Assembly: GCA_043807765.1 (NCBI GenBank)
Contig: JAZDFQ010000073.1
Span: 1-64,000 of the forward strand
Direction of reading: 5' to 3'
DNA: 64,000 bases
DNA from: Stygiobacter sp043807765
Lineage (GTDB): Bacteria; Bacteroidota; Ignavibacteria; Ignavibacteriales; Melioribacteraceae
Below the pieces are notes generated by a model. That model was not told where the DNA came from. It worked only from the letters and a program-made list of their open reading frames with translations, and did no database searches. Positions within the stretch are counted from its first letter, which is position 1, and the number at the start of each line of letters is the position of its first letter. Shown here in pieces: positions 37,438-46,899 of this stretch. A program made the translations under genes and the position numbers.

Positions 37438-38115
37438 TTATAATTCTATTTCTTCACCAAATTGCATTACTCTGCATTGCTTGCCAATAGCTTCAACTCC
37501 ACGCTTAAACTCATAAGGATCAACAGCAATAACTGGGAATGTGTTGTAGTGCATCGGTATAGCGGTTGTTGGATTTGCTAATTCCACTGCTTTCACAGCA
37601 TCCGTAATTCCCATAGTAAAATTATCGCCAATCGGCAGAAGCATGTAATCCAGTTTTGTCATTTCACCAATCAATTTCATATCGTAAAATAGTCCGGTAT
37701 CGCCAGTATGATAAATACTCTTACCGCTAATTGTTAAAATAACACCCGATGGTTCGCCCGCATAATATTTATCCGGAGTCATTGAACCGTGATGAGCGAT
37801 AGTAAGTTTCACTCTTCCAAATTCAAATAAGTGACTTCCGCCTATATGCATGTTATGAGCTTGAAAACCTTTATCTGCTACATAATTTCCTAGTTCGTTC
37901 AAACAAATAAAGAGCGAGTTACAACGCTTAGCTATTTTAAATGCATCTCCAAGGTGATCACCGTGTCCATGTGTGAGTATAATATAGTCTGCATTAACTT
38001 CGCCAGATTTAACCGGAGAAGTAGGATTTCCATCCAAAAAAGGATCAATAAGAATAATTTTACCGGCATCTGTTGCAATTTGAAACGCCGAATGTGAAAA
38101 ATATCTTAGTTTCAT
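37438..38115 (-). CDS. UPF0173 metal-dependent hydrolase
   Basis: From ATG 38115 (six bases after GAGG) the product has 225 residues. It has a metallo-beta-lactamase fold with THGHGDHLGDA (about 49-59), GSHLF, a metal-site Asp in YHTGDTGLF and the C-terminal PMHYNTFP. The family (YtkL and others) is conserved but its substrate is not established. Confidence 0.88.
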   Translation of the reverse strand: MKLRYFSHSAFQIATDAGKIILIDPFLDGNPTSPVKSGEVNADYIILTHGHGDHLGDAFKIAKRCNSLFICLNELGNYVADKGFQAHNMHIGGSHLFEFGRVKLTIAHHGSMTPDKYYAGEPSGVILTISGKSIYHTGDTGLFYDMKLIGEMTKLDYMLLPIGDNFTMGITDAVKAVELANPTTAIPMHYNTFPVIAVDPYEFKRGVEAIGKQCRVMQFGEEIEL

Positions 38116-38196
38116 CACATGCCTCTTCTTTTCTTTATTGAAATTTATTGGCTCGTAAAGTTAATGAATTATTGATCGAATTAAAGTTGCAAAAAA

Positions 38197-38415
38197 GGTT
38201 AAACCCAAATTTTCCATTAGGAAAATTTGCCCTCCGGGCCGACAAGCATAAATTATTTATTCTAAACAAGTTGTATAATAAACCTGTATCGTATGGTAAG
38301 TAAGAAAATCTTACAAAGCTTGTCGGGGTTAACCCCGCAGTAAAACGTATTATTTATTACGTTTTACATGCGGCCTTCGGCAAAAAATTAATTTACAATG
38401 ATTTTTTTGGGTTAA
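38197..38415. repeat. nested inverted-repeat element between the UPF0173 gene and cdaA
   Basis: Non-coding element built of nested hairpins. Visible parts: AAATTTTCC/GGAAAATTT (38207-38228, loop ATTA); GCCC/GGGC (38229-38239); CCGACAAGC at 38239-38247 pairing with GCTTGTCGG at 38318-38326; GTAAGA/TCTTAC (38300-38314); the 14-bp palindrome at 38324-38337 (CGGGGTTAACCCCG); a 10-bp stem GTAAAACGTA/TACGTTTTAC (38340-38367); and GCC/GGC (38373-38381). The ends are also inverted (GGTTAAACCCAAA at 38197 and TTTGGGTTAA at 38406), and the right end covers the cdaA stop codon. It could be a MITE-like repeat, a transcribed RNA structure or a bidirectional terminator cluster. Confidence 0.6.
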
Positions 38416-39227
38416 ATACTTTTGGTCCCTTGAAAAATTCCACGAATATTTTTATCGGAAGCTTTTTTTAACGATTCGTTTAACAAACGTTTTAATGTTT
38501 CTCTAGAAAGTCCGGTTTTTAGATTACCATCTTCAGCAATAGAAATGCTGCCGGTTTCTTCAGAAACGATCACGCAAACAACATCAGCAATTTCGGAAAT
38601 ACCAAGTCCAGCTCTATGCCTCATTCCTAATGTTCTTCCATCCTTCTTGGTTTCAGTAGAAAGAGGAAGTGTACATCTTGCCGCTTCTATTACTTCATTA
38701 TTTATTACTAAAGCTCCATCGTGAAGAGGTGAACGTGGAAAAAATATCGATTTAATTAAATTTTTTGTCACTTTGGATTCGATTGGTTCCCCGGTTTCGA
38801 CAACGCCACGGATTCCTCCGGTTTTTACAATTACAATAAGAGCACCGTGTTGGCTCTGTGCTAATTCAAATGCGGCTTCGGTAATCACATCGGTAACAGT
38901 TGTATGATCGCTCTTAACAAAAAAACTAATAAATTGACTTCGCCCAATGAGCACTAGAATTCTTCTAATTTCCGGTTGGAACAAGATTATAAAAGCAATT
39001 ACCCATATATCTGAAAGCAATTTAAGCAGCCACCCGAGGGCTTTAAAGTTTGCTGCTTGCACAAGAAATGAAAGAAATAGAACAAGTATTAATCCGAAAA
39101 ATATTTGGGCCGCAATTGTCCCGCGAATAATTGTGAATATCTTATAGAATATGGCTGTAACTAAAACGATATCTACAATATCGAGAAGAGTTACTGAAAG
39201 AAACCCTATTCTAAATAGTTCAAACAT
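38412..39227 (-). CDS. cdaA: diadenylate cyclase (CdaA type)
   Basis: The 271-residue protein has three N-terminal membrane helices (about 10-75) and a DAC domain with the catalytic motifs DGALVIN (about 172-178) and RHRAGLG (about 203-209). It makes the second messenger c-di-AMP from two ATP. It overlaps folP by eight bases, as CdaA often adjoins folP or glmM. Its stop codon lies inside the nested inverted-repeat element. Confidence 0.93.
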   Translation of the reverse strand: MFELFRIGFLSVTLLDIVDIVLVTAIFYKIFTIIRGTIAAQIFFGLILVLFLSFLVQAANFKALGWLLKLLSDIWVIAFIILFQPEIRRILVLIGRSQFISFFVKSDHTTVTDVITEAAFELAQSQHGALIVIVKTGGIRGVVETGEPIESKVTKNLIKSIFFPRSPLHDGALVINNEVIEAARCTLPLSTETKKDGRTLGMRHRAGLGISEIADVVCVIVSEETGSISIAEDGNLKTGLSRETLKRLLNESLKKASDKNIRGIFQGTKSI

Positions 39228-40401
39228 TGCTTAGCAATTCCGGGTTATCAAAATATTTGTTTAATTCAATAGCGTATTTAGCTTTTTTAACGTTATGTGT
39301 ACGAATAAAGCGGGCACCATTTTTAATAGCTATTGTTTCAGCAATTAAAGTTGGGTCATCTCTTTCATCAATAGTAATATTCAAAGCTTTACCCAAAAAT
39401 GATTTTTTTGAAAGTCCAATCATAATCGGATGACCAATTCCTTTGAACTCATTCAACCGTTTAATAATTTCATAATTATCGGAAGTCTTTTTGCCGAAAC
39501 CAATTCCCGGATCGATAATAATATTTTTAATTCCAATCTTTTTTGCCAATTCTACTTTGTTCAGAAGAAAATCATATATATCAGAAACAACTTCTTTATA
39601 GAATGGATTGTTTTGCATTGATCTTGGTTCGCCTTGCATGTGCATTAACACGTAAGATGCATTATACTGCTTAACAACATTTAGTATATTTTGATCAAAG
39701 CTGGAACCGCTTATATCGTTTATTATTACAGCCCCGGATTTCAAAACAGATTCTGCGACTAATGATTTAGTTGTATCAACAGAAATGAGCGCATCCGGTT
39801 TCTGTTTTAGAATTCCTTGAATTACTGGTAAGACTCTTTTAAGTTCATCTTCAATGCTAACCGGTTCTGCACCGGGACGAGTGGATTCTCCACCGATATC
39901 CAATACATCAGCGCCATCGTTTAGAAGTTCTAGCCCTTTGGTAATGGCTTGTTCTGCCGGGAAATATTTTCCTCCATCGGAAAACGAATCCGGAGTAACA
40001 TTAAGAATTCCAAATAGGTAAGAATTATTCAACGGGAATGATTTGCCACCAAGTGAAATTTCAAGATCGGAATACCCAACAGAATTATTTATTGTTCTGG
40101 TAATTTTTTGACCGAGATCTTCATTCCCTATTGCTATAATCTCTTTTGCCAGATCTTTAAAAACAGAATAGGAACCAAGTACCAATAATTCGCAGTTGTT
40201 CTCATTATCAATTGGAGTGGTGTAGCAAATCTCTTTTTTAGTTAAGATTATTTTTTTTATGGCTCTTGAAAAGCGATTATTGATTCCCCGTATCTCCAAA
40301 CCAAGTAAATCTTTTTCATAAAGGTCTCTAAAGATATTATACTTGGTAGAATATCTTTTAAAAACATCTGTAAAAAAGAGCTCGATTAGGTGAATGGTCA
40401 A
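39220..40401 (-). CDS. folP: dihydropteroate synthase with N-terminal extension
   Basis: The 393-residue protein starts at TTG 40401 behind GAGGA. Residues about 125-393 form the DHPS TIM barrel: GILNVTPDSFSDGGKYF, DIGGESTRPGAEPV, DISG and the GLSKKSFLG loop. Common DHPS enzymes are 270-290 residues; here about 120 extra residues precede the barrel, and I do not recognise a domain in them. It joins pABA to the pterin precursor in folate synthesis. Confidence 0.92.
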   Translation of the reverse strand: MTIHLIELFFTDVFKRYSTKYNIFRDLYEKDLLGLEIRGINNRFSRAIKKIILTKKEICYTTPIDNENNCELLVLGSYSVFKDLAKEIIAIGNEDLGQKITRTINNSVGYSDLEISLGGKSFPLNNSYLFGILNVTPDSFSDGGKYFPAEQAITKGLELLNDGADVLDIGGESTRPGAEPVSIEDELKRVLPVIQGILKQKPDALISVDTTKSLVAESVLKSGAVIINDISGSSFDQNILNVVKQYNASYVLMHMQGEPRSMQNNPFYKEVVSDIYDFLLNKVELAKKIGIKNIIIDPGIGFGKKTSDNYEIIKRLNEFKGIGHPIMIGLSKKSFLGKALNITIDERDDPTLIAETIAIKNGARFIRTHNVKKAKYAIELNKYFDNPELLSNV

Positions 40402-40485
40402 ATCGTCCTCAAATTGAGTGTTGTTTACTTTATAATTAAAATTAAGAAAAATTCTGGCTAGTAATCACTTCCGGCAACAAATATT

Positions 40486-41145
40486 CTACGAAAGAATATT
40501 CTTAAACTCCACAGTCGCAGCAGTTATATTATCATTCTTGAATATTGAATTGCCGATAACAAAGGAGTTGCATCCGGCTTCGGAAACAGTTCTAATATTA
40601 TCAAGCCCAATCCCGCCGTCTACTTGAATCAAGTATTTATAATTATTATCGGTCCGAAGTTGATCCAGTTCCCTTATTTTACGTATTGAAGACTCAATAA
40701 ACTTTTGCCCGCCAAAACCGGGATTTACAGACATAACTAAAATCATGTCAGTTATACTAAGTACTTCGGTAAGTAAAGCTACCGGTGTAGCTGGATTAAT
40801 AGCAACACCGGCTTTCGCTCCAAGATCATGAATTCTTGTAAGTGTTCTATTCAAGTGAACAACTTCTTCTTGATGTACTGTAATATAATTTGCGCCGGCC
40901 TTTATGAAATCTTCAATCAAATTATCCGGTGTCTTAATCATTAAGTGTGCATCTATTGGTAGCTTGGTTGATTTGCGAATTGCTTGCAACACAATCGGAC
41001 CGAACGTTATATTGGGAACGAACTGACCGTCCATAATATCGCAATGAATCCAGTCAGCGCCGCCAAGTTCTACTGCGCGAACTTGCTGCGAAAGGTTAGA
41101 GAAATCTGCTGTTAATATTGACGGAGCTAGGATTTTAGTTTTCAT
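40486..41145 (-). CDS. rpe: ribulose-phosphate 3-epimerase
   Basis: The 219-residue TIM barrel has the family segments APSILTADFSNL, HCDIMDGQFVPNITFGP, HLMI and SVNPGFGGQKF, with VDGGI near residue 172. It interconverts ribulose 5-phosphate and xylulose 5-phosphate. ATGA overlaps the PASTA gene stop. An AT-rich 8-bp hairpin (40480-40500) straddles its stop and might be a weak terminator. Confidence 0.95.
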   Translation of the reverse strand: MKTKILAPSILTADFSNLSQQVRAVELGGADWIHCDIMDGQFVPNITFGPIVLQAIRKSTKLPIDAHLMIKTPDNLIEDFIKAGANYITVHQEEVVHLNRTLTRIHDLGAKAGVAINPATPVALLTEVLSITDMILVMSVNPGFGGQKFIESSIRKIRELDQLRTDNNYKYLIQVDGGIGLDNIRTVSEAGCNSFVIGNSIFKNDNITAATVEFKNILS

Positions 41146-41882
41146 CGTTCACCAGTTTTGCTACCTACTAAATCAACATTAACACTATCGCCTACTTTAA
41201 TTAGTGTCCCTTCCGATGGATATTGGTTTAGAACAGTATTTGGGAGATACATGTTTGAACGAAAGAATACTTTGCTTCCAATTTTTATAGATAGTTGCTT
41301 CAACATATTTTCAGCTTCGGTAAGTGGTCTACCTATTAAATCTGGTACTCTAATCATTCCAAGTTGAGGACCTATGCTTATTTTGATTCCAACTTTAGAG
41401 CCTTTTGCAATTTCTCTGCCTTGATAATATTGCTGTTCTACAATTGTGTTAATGTCCATTTCGGATTCAACTGAATCAATTTCTCCTAACACCAATCCGG
41501 CTCTTTCAAGAGTTACTTGTGCATCTCTTACTGTTTTATTAACAAGAAAAGGAACTCGAACTAACGGATCGCCGCCGCTTATGGTTAAATAGACACGCCT
41601 AAGATTTTTTACAACTTTACTAGCTTCCGGTTTTTGAAACACAACTCTATCTTTACCATATTTTTCATCATAACGTGTGGTTTGCAAAACCGGACTTAAA
41701 TCAGCCTCCTCTAGGATTCTTATTGCTTCATCCTTATTCATTCCAACAACATTTGGTATCTTTGTTTCAGCGCCACGGACATAGAATGGCATAACTACTA
41801 AATCAATTATTAACAAAACACCCAAAATGAGGATGAGTGCTGATAAAATCGGCTTCCAAATATTCTTTGATGGCTTTTTCAT
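41142..41882 (-). CDS. membrane protein with three PASTA domains, no kinase
   Basis: The 246-residue protein has a short cytoplasmic Lys-rich end, one membrane helix (about 12-32) and three PASTA domains outside (about 38-105, 106-173 and 174-240), each with the IPNVVGM- or VPDLIGR-type entry. PASTA domains bind peptidoglycan fragments and usually sit on serine/threonine kinases or PBPs. Here neither is fused, so it may be a wall sensor or scaffold. It is co-translated with rpe. Confidence 0.88.
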   Translation of the reverse strand: MKKPSKNIWKPILSALILILGVLLIIDLVVMPFYVRGAETKIPNVVGMNKDEAIRILEEADLSPVLQTTRYDEKYGKDRVVFQKPEASKVVKNLRRVYLTISGGDPLVRVPFLVNKTVRDAQVTLERAGLVLGEIDSVESEMDINTIVEQQYYQGREIAKGSKVGIKISIGPQLGMIRVPDLIGRPLTEAENMLKQLSIKIGSKVFFRSNMYLPNTVLNQYPSEGTLIKVGDSVNVDLVGSKTGER

Positions 41883-41995
41883 AAACCAAATATATTAAAC
41901 ATGAGACATCTTCCAAAATTGTAACTGTGGACATTTAAGATTTTATTACCAGCAGGCAATTCTTTATTTTTCTGACACACAATCAGAATATCAGT

Positions 41996-43237
41996 ATGAA
42001 AAAAAATATCTGCATTTATGAAGATCAAAAATATGAGACTTTATTACCATTAGTTTACCTTCGTCCGGTTTACGATCTCCGTTGCGGAATTCTAACATTA
42101 CGCGAGAAAATTAAGCAGCAGTTTTCAACTTCAACTTTAATCTTGCATACAAGAAAGTCATTACACAATTCAGTTCAAGAAAAGAATCCAAAACTGAATG
42201 TGAATTATTTTGCCGATGAAGATACGCTTTTTATAAATGGTCGGTTACTTATTGATAAAGCCATAGCAAAAGAAATTAAAAAGATAGAATTAAATTCTGT
42301 GCTTATCTCTCAAGATGAAGTTATTGCGGCTTATATTGATGCTACTCATCTAAAGGATGTTGTAAGCAACAAGAGTGATTTCCCTACTTTTGATAATATT
42401 ACATTAACTGCTAAAGAAACAAAGGCTAAACTTATTTCTTATCCGTGGGAGCTGGTAAATGAAAATGGAAATCAAATCCGTATAGATTATAGTACAATCG
42501 TAAAAGAAACTGGTTTATTAAAAAAGTATTCTTCTGTTGAATACACAAACAAAAGAGAGATATTTATTGCAAAAGACGCCAAAATTGATCCTTTCGTTCA
42601 TTTAGATGCGACTAACGGACCAATATACATTGGTAAAAATGTTCATATTAATTCGCATACACTTATTCAAGGACCAGCATTTATTGGTGAAAGTTCAACC
42701 ATAAAAGCACACGCGGCAATTTATCATGATACTAGCATTGGCGAATACTGTAAAGTAGGCGGCGAAGTTGAGGCTTCAATCATTCATTCGTTTTCGAACA
42801 AGCAGCATGAAGGTTTTCTTGGACATGCCTACTTAGGAAGTTGGGTAAATTTAGGCGCAAGTACAAACAACAGCGATCTTAAGAACAACTACGGAAATAT
42901 TTCAGTTCTAATTAAGGGAAAGAATGTAGATACCAAAAGTCAGTTTGTTGGATTAACTATGGGTGATCATTCAAAAACAGCCATAAACACAATGTTTAAT
43001 ACTGGAACGATCGTGGGAGTTGCATGTAATGTTTTTGGTGCCGGTTTCCCCCCTCGCTACATTCCATCTTTTTCTTGGGGTGGTTCCGATTTTCTGCGCA
43101 ATTATGATATCGAAAAATGCATTGAAGTAGCAAAAATGGTTCTACCGAGAAGGAAGCAGCATTTAACTCAAGCAGATGAAGAACTTTTACGCGCTGTTTT
43201 TGAAACTACAAAAAATGAAAAAGTTAAAAGAGCTTAA
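41996..43237 (+). CDS. GlmU-like sugar nucleotidyltransferase/acyltransferase
   Basis: The 413-residue protein has a non-canonical nucleotidyltransferase N-terminus (LRPVYDLRCGILTLREKI, about 21-38) and a C-terminal left-handed beta-helix (about 185-380) typical of the alternative GlmU family of Bacteroidota. Such proteins may combine UDP-GlcNAc diphosphorylase and acetyltransferase activity. The canonical Gly-rich GlmU N-terminal motif is absent. It diverges from the PASTA gene across 113 bases. Confidence 0.8.
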   Translation: MKKNICIYEDQKYETLLPLVYLRPVYDLRCGILTLREKIKQQFSTSTLILHTRKSLHNSVQEKNPKLNVNYFADEDTLFINGRLLIDKAIAKEIKKIELNSVLISQDEVIAAYIDATHLKDVVSNKSDFPTFDNITLTAKETKAKLISYPWELVNENGNQIRIDYSTIVKETGLLKKYSSVEYTNKREIFIAKDAKIDPFVHLDATNGPIYIGKNVHINSHTLIQGPAFIGESSTIKAHAAIYHDTSIGEYCKVGGEVEASIIHSFSNKQHEGFLGHAYLGSWVNLGASTNNSDLKNNYGNISVLIKGKNVDTKSQFVGLTMGDHSKTAINTMFNTGTIVGVACNVFGAGFPPRYIPSFSWGGSDFLRNYDIEKCIEVAKMVLPRRKQHLTQADEELLRAVFETTKNEKVKRA

Positions 43238-43248
43238 CGAGCCAATTG

Positions 43249-44856
43249 ATGTTTAAAAACTATTTTTATCTACTAAGAGCATCTCAAGAATTAAATAGAT
43301 TACTCACGGGGAAAAAGCTGCTTGAATGTTATACACAAGAACGGGATAAACTTTTCTTGCACATTCCCACTGAAAAGTATTCATTTCTGCATTTAGTAAT
43401 ATCAACTAACCCGCAAGAATTTCATTTTTATATTAAAGAAGAACACAAGAAAGCTAAAAAAAATACTGCTGATTTCTTCGGTAAATTCTTGCCTCAACAA
43501 ATATTGGAAGTAAAGATTGCGTTAGGTGAAAGAGTTTTAACTATAGAATTAGAACATGGAACATTTTATATCCTATTCAGAGGTAATAAATCCAATTGCT
43601 TTCTGTTAGACTTTGAAAATTTACTACATCCTTTTAAGAAAATTACTGACGAACAACTTGCAAAATTATCGTTTGAATTCTCTCAATTATCATTTATTAA
43701 TTCGCATTCGTTAATTCTTGATAATCTAGCAAAATTGAATTCATTACTAGAACTGAAAGCACTTCCCTACTTGTCGAAAGATTTAATCAGACGAATTGAG
43801 AAAGATGAAACTCCAGTTGATTCAATTAGGCAGATTATTGATGATATAGTTACTGGTAATATTGTAGTAGGTACAAACGAAAGTACCGACGAAGCAATTT
43901 TTCAGCCTCTTTCATTTTTGAATACTGCTGAGAAAATGGAAGTAGAACTATTCGATAATTATTTCGATGCAATTCATAAATATTTTTCTCTTAAGCATAC
44001 TGTATCTAAAACGCACGATATCAAACACGAAATTGAAAAGTATTTAGAAAATGAAGTTGAAAAACTGACAAGCAAGTTGAACAATCTAAAAACTAGAATA
44101 GAAAATGGCTCTAAAGAAAGTGAATATCAGCGTAACGGCGAATTATTGCTTTCTGTAATCGGAAAGATATCTAAAGGCACTAATGAAGTAATAGTTGAAG
44201 ACTGGCAAACCGAATCTGAAGTCAAAATCAAAATAGATTCGAAATTATCATCTCAGCAAAATGTAAACTACTATTTTGATAAAGCACGTTCTGAAAAAAT
44301 AGATTTTGAGAAATCCAATCAATTATACCATATTGCCAAAGATAGATTTGAAAAACTAAAATCACTTCAAAATGAGTTATCGAAAGATTTGTCCTCAGTA
44401 CAATGGCAATCCATCAAAAAAGAATTGAAAATGAACACACAAATAAATTCTAGTGAACCTCAAAAGGATAAATTGCCATTCCGGCATTTTATTATTGATG
44501 GCAAGTTCCATTTCTATATAGGAAAAGACAGTAAAAACAACGATATGCTTACAACTAAGTTTGCTAAGCAAAATGATTTTTGGTTTCATGCCCGTTCTGT
44601 TGCCGGTTCACATGGAGTGTTACGGGTTGAAAATACTAAAGAAGCTATACCAAAAAGAGTTTTAGAAAAAGCAGCTTCTATTACTGCTTTTTACAGTAAA
44701 TCTAAAACGGCCAAAGTAGCACCGGTTACATACACTCTTAAAAAATATGTTACCAAAAATTCTCGGCACGAGCCCGGGCAAGTTTCAGTAATGAAAGAAA
44801 GCGTGTTACTTGTTAAGCCGGAGATTCCAGCCGATTGTGAGTACGTAGAAGATTAA
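43249..44856 (+). CDS. NFACT/RqcH-family protein
   Basis: From ATG 43249 (TTG 43246 is adjacent) the product has 535 residues. An N-terminal NFACT-N part is followed by a long coiled-coil middle (about 260-390) and the C-terminal NFACT-R domain (DFWFHARSVAGSHGVLRV, about 443-460). RqcH/NEMF proteins bind stalled large ribosomal subunits and direct Ala-tail addition. The N-terminal part looks more diverged than in Firmicutes RqcH, so activity is presumed. Confidence 0.82.
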   Translation: MFKNYFYLLRASQELNRLLTGKKLLECYTQERDKLFLHIPTEKYSFLHLVISTNPQEFHFYIKEEHKKAKKNTADFFGKFLPQQILEVKIALGERVLTIELEHGTFYILFRGNKSNCFLLDFENLLHPFKKITDEQLAKLSFEFSQLSFINSHSLILDNLAKLNSLLELKALPYLSKDLIRRIEKDETPVDSIRQIIDDIVTGNIVVGTNESTDEAIFQPLSFLNTAEKMEVELFDNYFDAIHKYFSLKHTVSKTHDIKHEIEKYLENEVEKLTSKLNNLKTRIENGSKESEYQRNGELLLSVIGKISKGTNEVIVEDWQTESEVKIKIDSKLSSQQNVNYYFDKARSEKIDFEKSNQLYHIAKDRFEKLKSLQNELSKDLSSVQWQSIKKELKMNTQINSSEPQKDKLPFRHFIIDGKFHFYIGKDSKNNDMLTTKFAKQNDFWFHARSVAGSHGVLRVENTKEAIPKRVLEKAASITAFYSKSKTAKVAPVTYTLKKYVTKNSRHEPGQVSVMKESVLLVKPEIPADCEYVED

Positions 44857-44857
44857 G

Positions 44858-45688
44858 CTACTTACCTTCTCTTCCTCTGAAGCCGTGCATACTTTGATGA
44901 ACACCCATTAACACAAGCATTTTTTGGAACAAGAAATCCGGAAGGATTCCGCGAAGGATAATAGAAAGTCTTAGCGTACATGGCCTTCTAACAACATTTT
45001 TCCCTTTGATTAAAGCATCATTTACAATCGCTTTTGCAATTACATCATGATTTTTTACAAGAGGGACAATTAAGTTTCCTAGAAAATTAAGCTTAGCGCC
45101 TTCAAACATTCCGCTCGCTAAATAGCTGGGATGAATTGAAGTCCACTTTACACCATTTTTGCCAAGACTATAAGATTCAAATCGCAGTGATTCAGTTAAT
45201 CCCCAAACAGCCCATTTACTAGCAGCATAAACCGAAATTCCGCTCACGCCTATTATTCCGGCAGCAGAAGAGATGTTTACTACATGACCAGAATTCTTTT
45301 CGTGCATGTATGGAAGTACTTGATGAATTGTAAAAAGCAATGAAGTAACATTTACATCGATGGTTTTTTCCCAAGCTTCAACCGGCTGATCCAAAAAATT
45401 TCCATTCTTTACATAACCCGCATTATTGATTAAGATGTCTACACAACCCATATCCTTTAATGCTTGTGCAACTAATTCTTTCACAAGTTCTTTTTTCGTT
45501 ACATCGCAAACATAGGTAAATACTTTACCCCCAAGGTTTTCAAGCTCAATTCTTGCCTTAGCCATTTCCGCTTCATTCAAATCCCAAATTGTTACAACGC
45601 ATCCTTCTTTAATTAACCTTTTGCAAGTAGCTAAACCAATACCCATAGCCCCGCCGGTTACAATCGCTGTTTTTCCTTTCAAGTCCAT
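44858..45688 (-). CDS. short-chain dehydrogenase/reductase
   Basis: From ATG 45688 (GAGG seven bases upstream) the product has 276 residues. It is a classical SDR: TGGAMGIGLA cofactor loop, NNAGY, catalytic Ser in NISSAAG and YAASKWAV (Tyr and Lys about 151-155). The Asp in WDLNEAE near residue 36 suggests NAD(H) preference. Substrate unknown. The C-terminal extension after about 245 is basic. It converges with the RqcH-like gene. Confidence 0.85.
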   Translation of the reverse strand: MDLKGKTAIVTGGAMGIGLATCKRLIKEGCVVTIWDLNEAEMAKARIELENLGGKVFTYVCDVTKKELVKELVAQALKDMGCVDILINNAGYVKNGNFLDQPVEAWEKTIDVNVTSLLFTIHQVLPYMHEKNSGHVVNISSAAGIIGVSGISVYAASKWAVWGLTESLRFESYSLGKNGVKWTSIHPSYLASGMFEGAKLNFLGNLIVPLVKNHDVIAKAIVNDALIKGKNVVRRPCTLRLSIILRGILPDFLFQKMLVLMGVHQSMHGFRGREGK

Positions 45689-45818
45689 AATAAACCTCAA
45701 TTATTCTAATAGTAAGTTATTTTGTCTGGATAATCCATTCTTTGTAAATTGTACTTAAGATTCAAATGGAATCTATATCATTCTTAGATTCAATTCAACA
45801 AACAACGGCGAGCTATTT

Positions 45819-46862
45819 TTGAAACTAAACTCAATTCCAAAAGAGAATGTAAAAAGAATTTTAGTAATCAAACTACGAGGAATTGGCGATGTGGTTTGCT
45901 CAACAATTGTACTGGACAATCTGAGAGAAGACTTTCCTTCTGCTAAAATTGATTTCTTAACAGAAAAACCGTCATCATTCGGGTTGATCGGTTTGCCCCA
46001 GCTAAATGAAGTATTAATTTTTAATCGGAAGAGTTTATTGGAACGGATCAAGCTAGCCTTGCAAGTCCGAAAAAATAATTATGATTTAGTTTTTGATTTC
46101 TTCGGCAATCCGAGTTCAGCTCAAATTACTTTTGTTAGCGGCTCAAAAGCGAGAGTTGGGTTTCCATTTCGTGGTCGAAAGTATGCCTACAACTTCCTCG
46201 GACCGGAAGAAAGAAGTACTTGGCATAATGCAATCCTTCACCTAAAGGTGTTAGAAAAGTTTGGACTAAGTATTACTCACAAAAATCTTTTATATGCTCT
46301 AGACAAAACAAGTGAAACGTTTGCTGATAAATATTTTACCGACACTTTTGCAGAAAATGATTTTGTTGTAGGAATTTGCCCTACCGGCAGTTGGGCATCG
46401 AAAAAGTGTGATGCGACCAAGTTCGCAGAAATTGCTGAACTTGTTATCAAAAAATACAATGCTAAGATTCTCATCCTTTGGGGTAAGGGCGATGAAATAG
46501 ATGGTGAAAAACTTTTTAGTTTGTTGGAAAATAAATCAATCTATGCTCCACCAACAAGTATTCTGGAAATGTCGGCATTAATTGCAAAATGTAAATTTTT
46601 GATCGCAAACGACAGCGGTCCAATGCATATCTCTACGGCGTTAGGAACACCGGTTTTAAGTTTACACGGACCTACTGCCCCTCATTTACAAGGTCCTTTT
46701 GGTGAAAAACATGAGTGGATTAATTTACCGGAGTTGGATTGTATTATCTGCAATCTGCTAGAGTGCCCGAAAAATCATGAGTGCTTTCTAAATCTCTCAA
46801 ATGATAGCATTATGCACAAGGTGGACTCTCTAGTTCAAAAGAATCATTTGCTTACAACATAA
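45819..46862 (+). CDS. glycosyltransferase family 9 (heptosyltransferase-like)
   Basis: The 347-residue protein starts at TTG and has the GT9 N-terminus ILVIKLRGIGDVVCSTIVL (about 14-32). The ADP-heptose-binding half contains ICPTGSWASKKCDATKFAEI and NDSGPMHISTALGTPVLSLHGPT in segments (about 185-290). GT9 enzymes add heptose to lipopolysaccharide core. A Cys-rich end (CIICNLLECPKNHECF) resembles that of LPS heptosyltransferases. Confidence 0.88.
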   Translation: MKLNSIPKENVKRILVIKLRGIGDVVCSTIVLDNLREDFPSAKIDFLTEKPSSFGLIGLPQLNEVLIFNRKSLLERIKLALQVRKNNYDLVFDFFGNPSSAQITFVSGSKARVGFPFRGRKYAYNFLGPEERSTWHNAILHLKVLEKFGLSITHKNLLYALDKTSETFADKYFTDTFAENDFVVGICPTGSWASKKCDATKFAEIAELVIKKYNAKILILWGKGDEIDGEKLFSLLENKSIYAPPTSILEMSALIAKCKFLIANDSGPMHISTALGTPVLSLHGPTAPHLQGPFGEKHEWINLPELDCIICNLLECPKNHECFLNLSNDSIMHKVDSLVQKNHLLTT

Positions 46863-46899
46863 TGTTTTTTAAGAATTGTAAATAAAGTATTTCATAACA

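Noticed and set aside
38197..38415. Integron attC site or CRISPR array in the cdaA gap
   Set aside because: A GTTAAAT core-like sequence is present at the right end, but the paired RYYYAAC core is not, the element is too long for attC, and there are no direct repeats with spacers.
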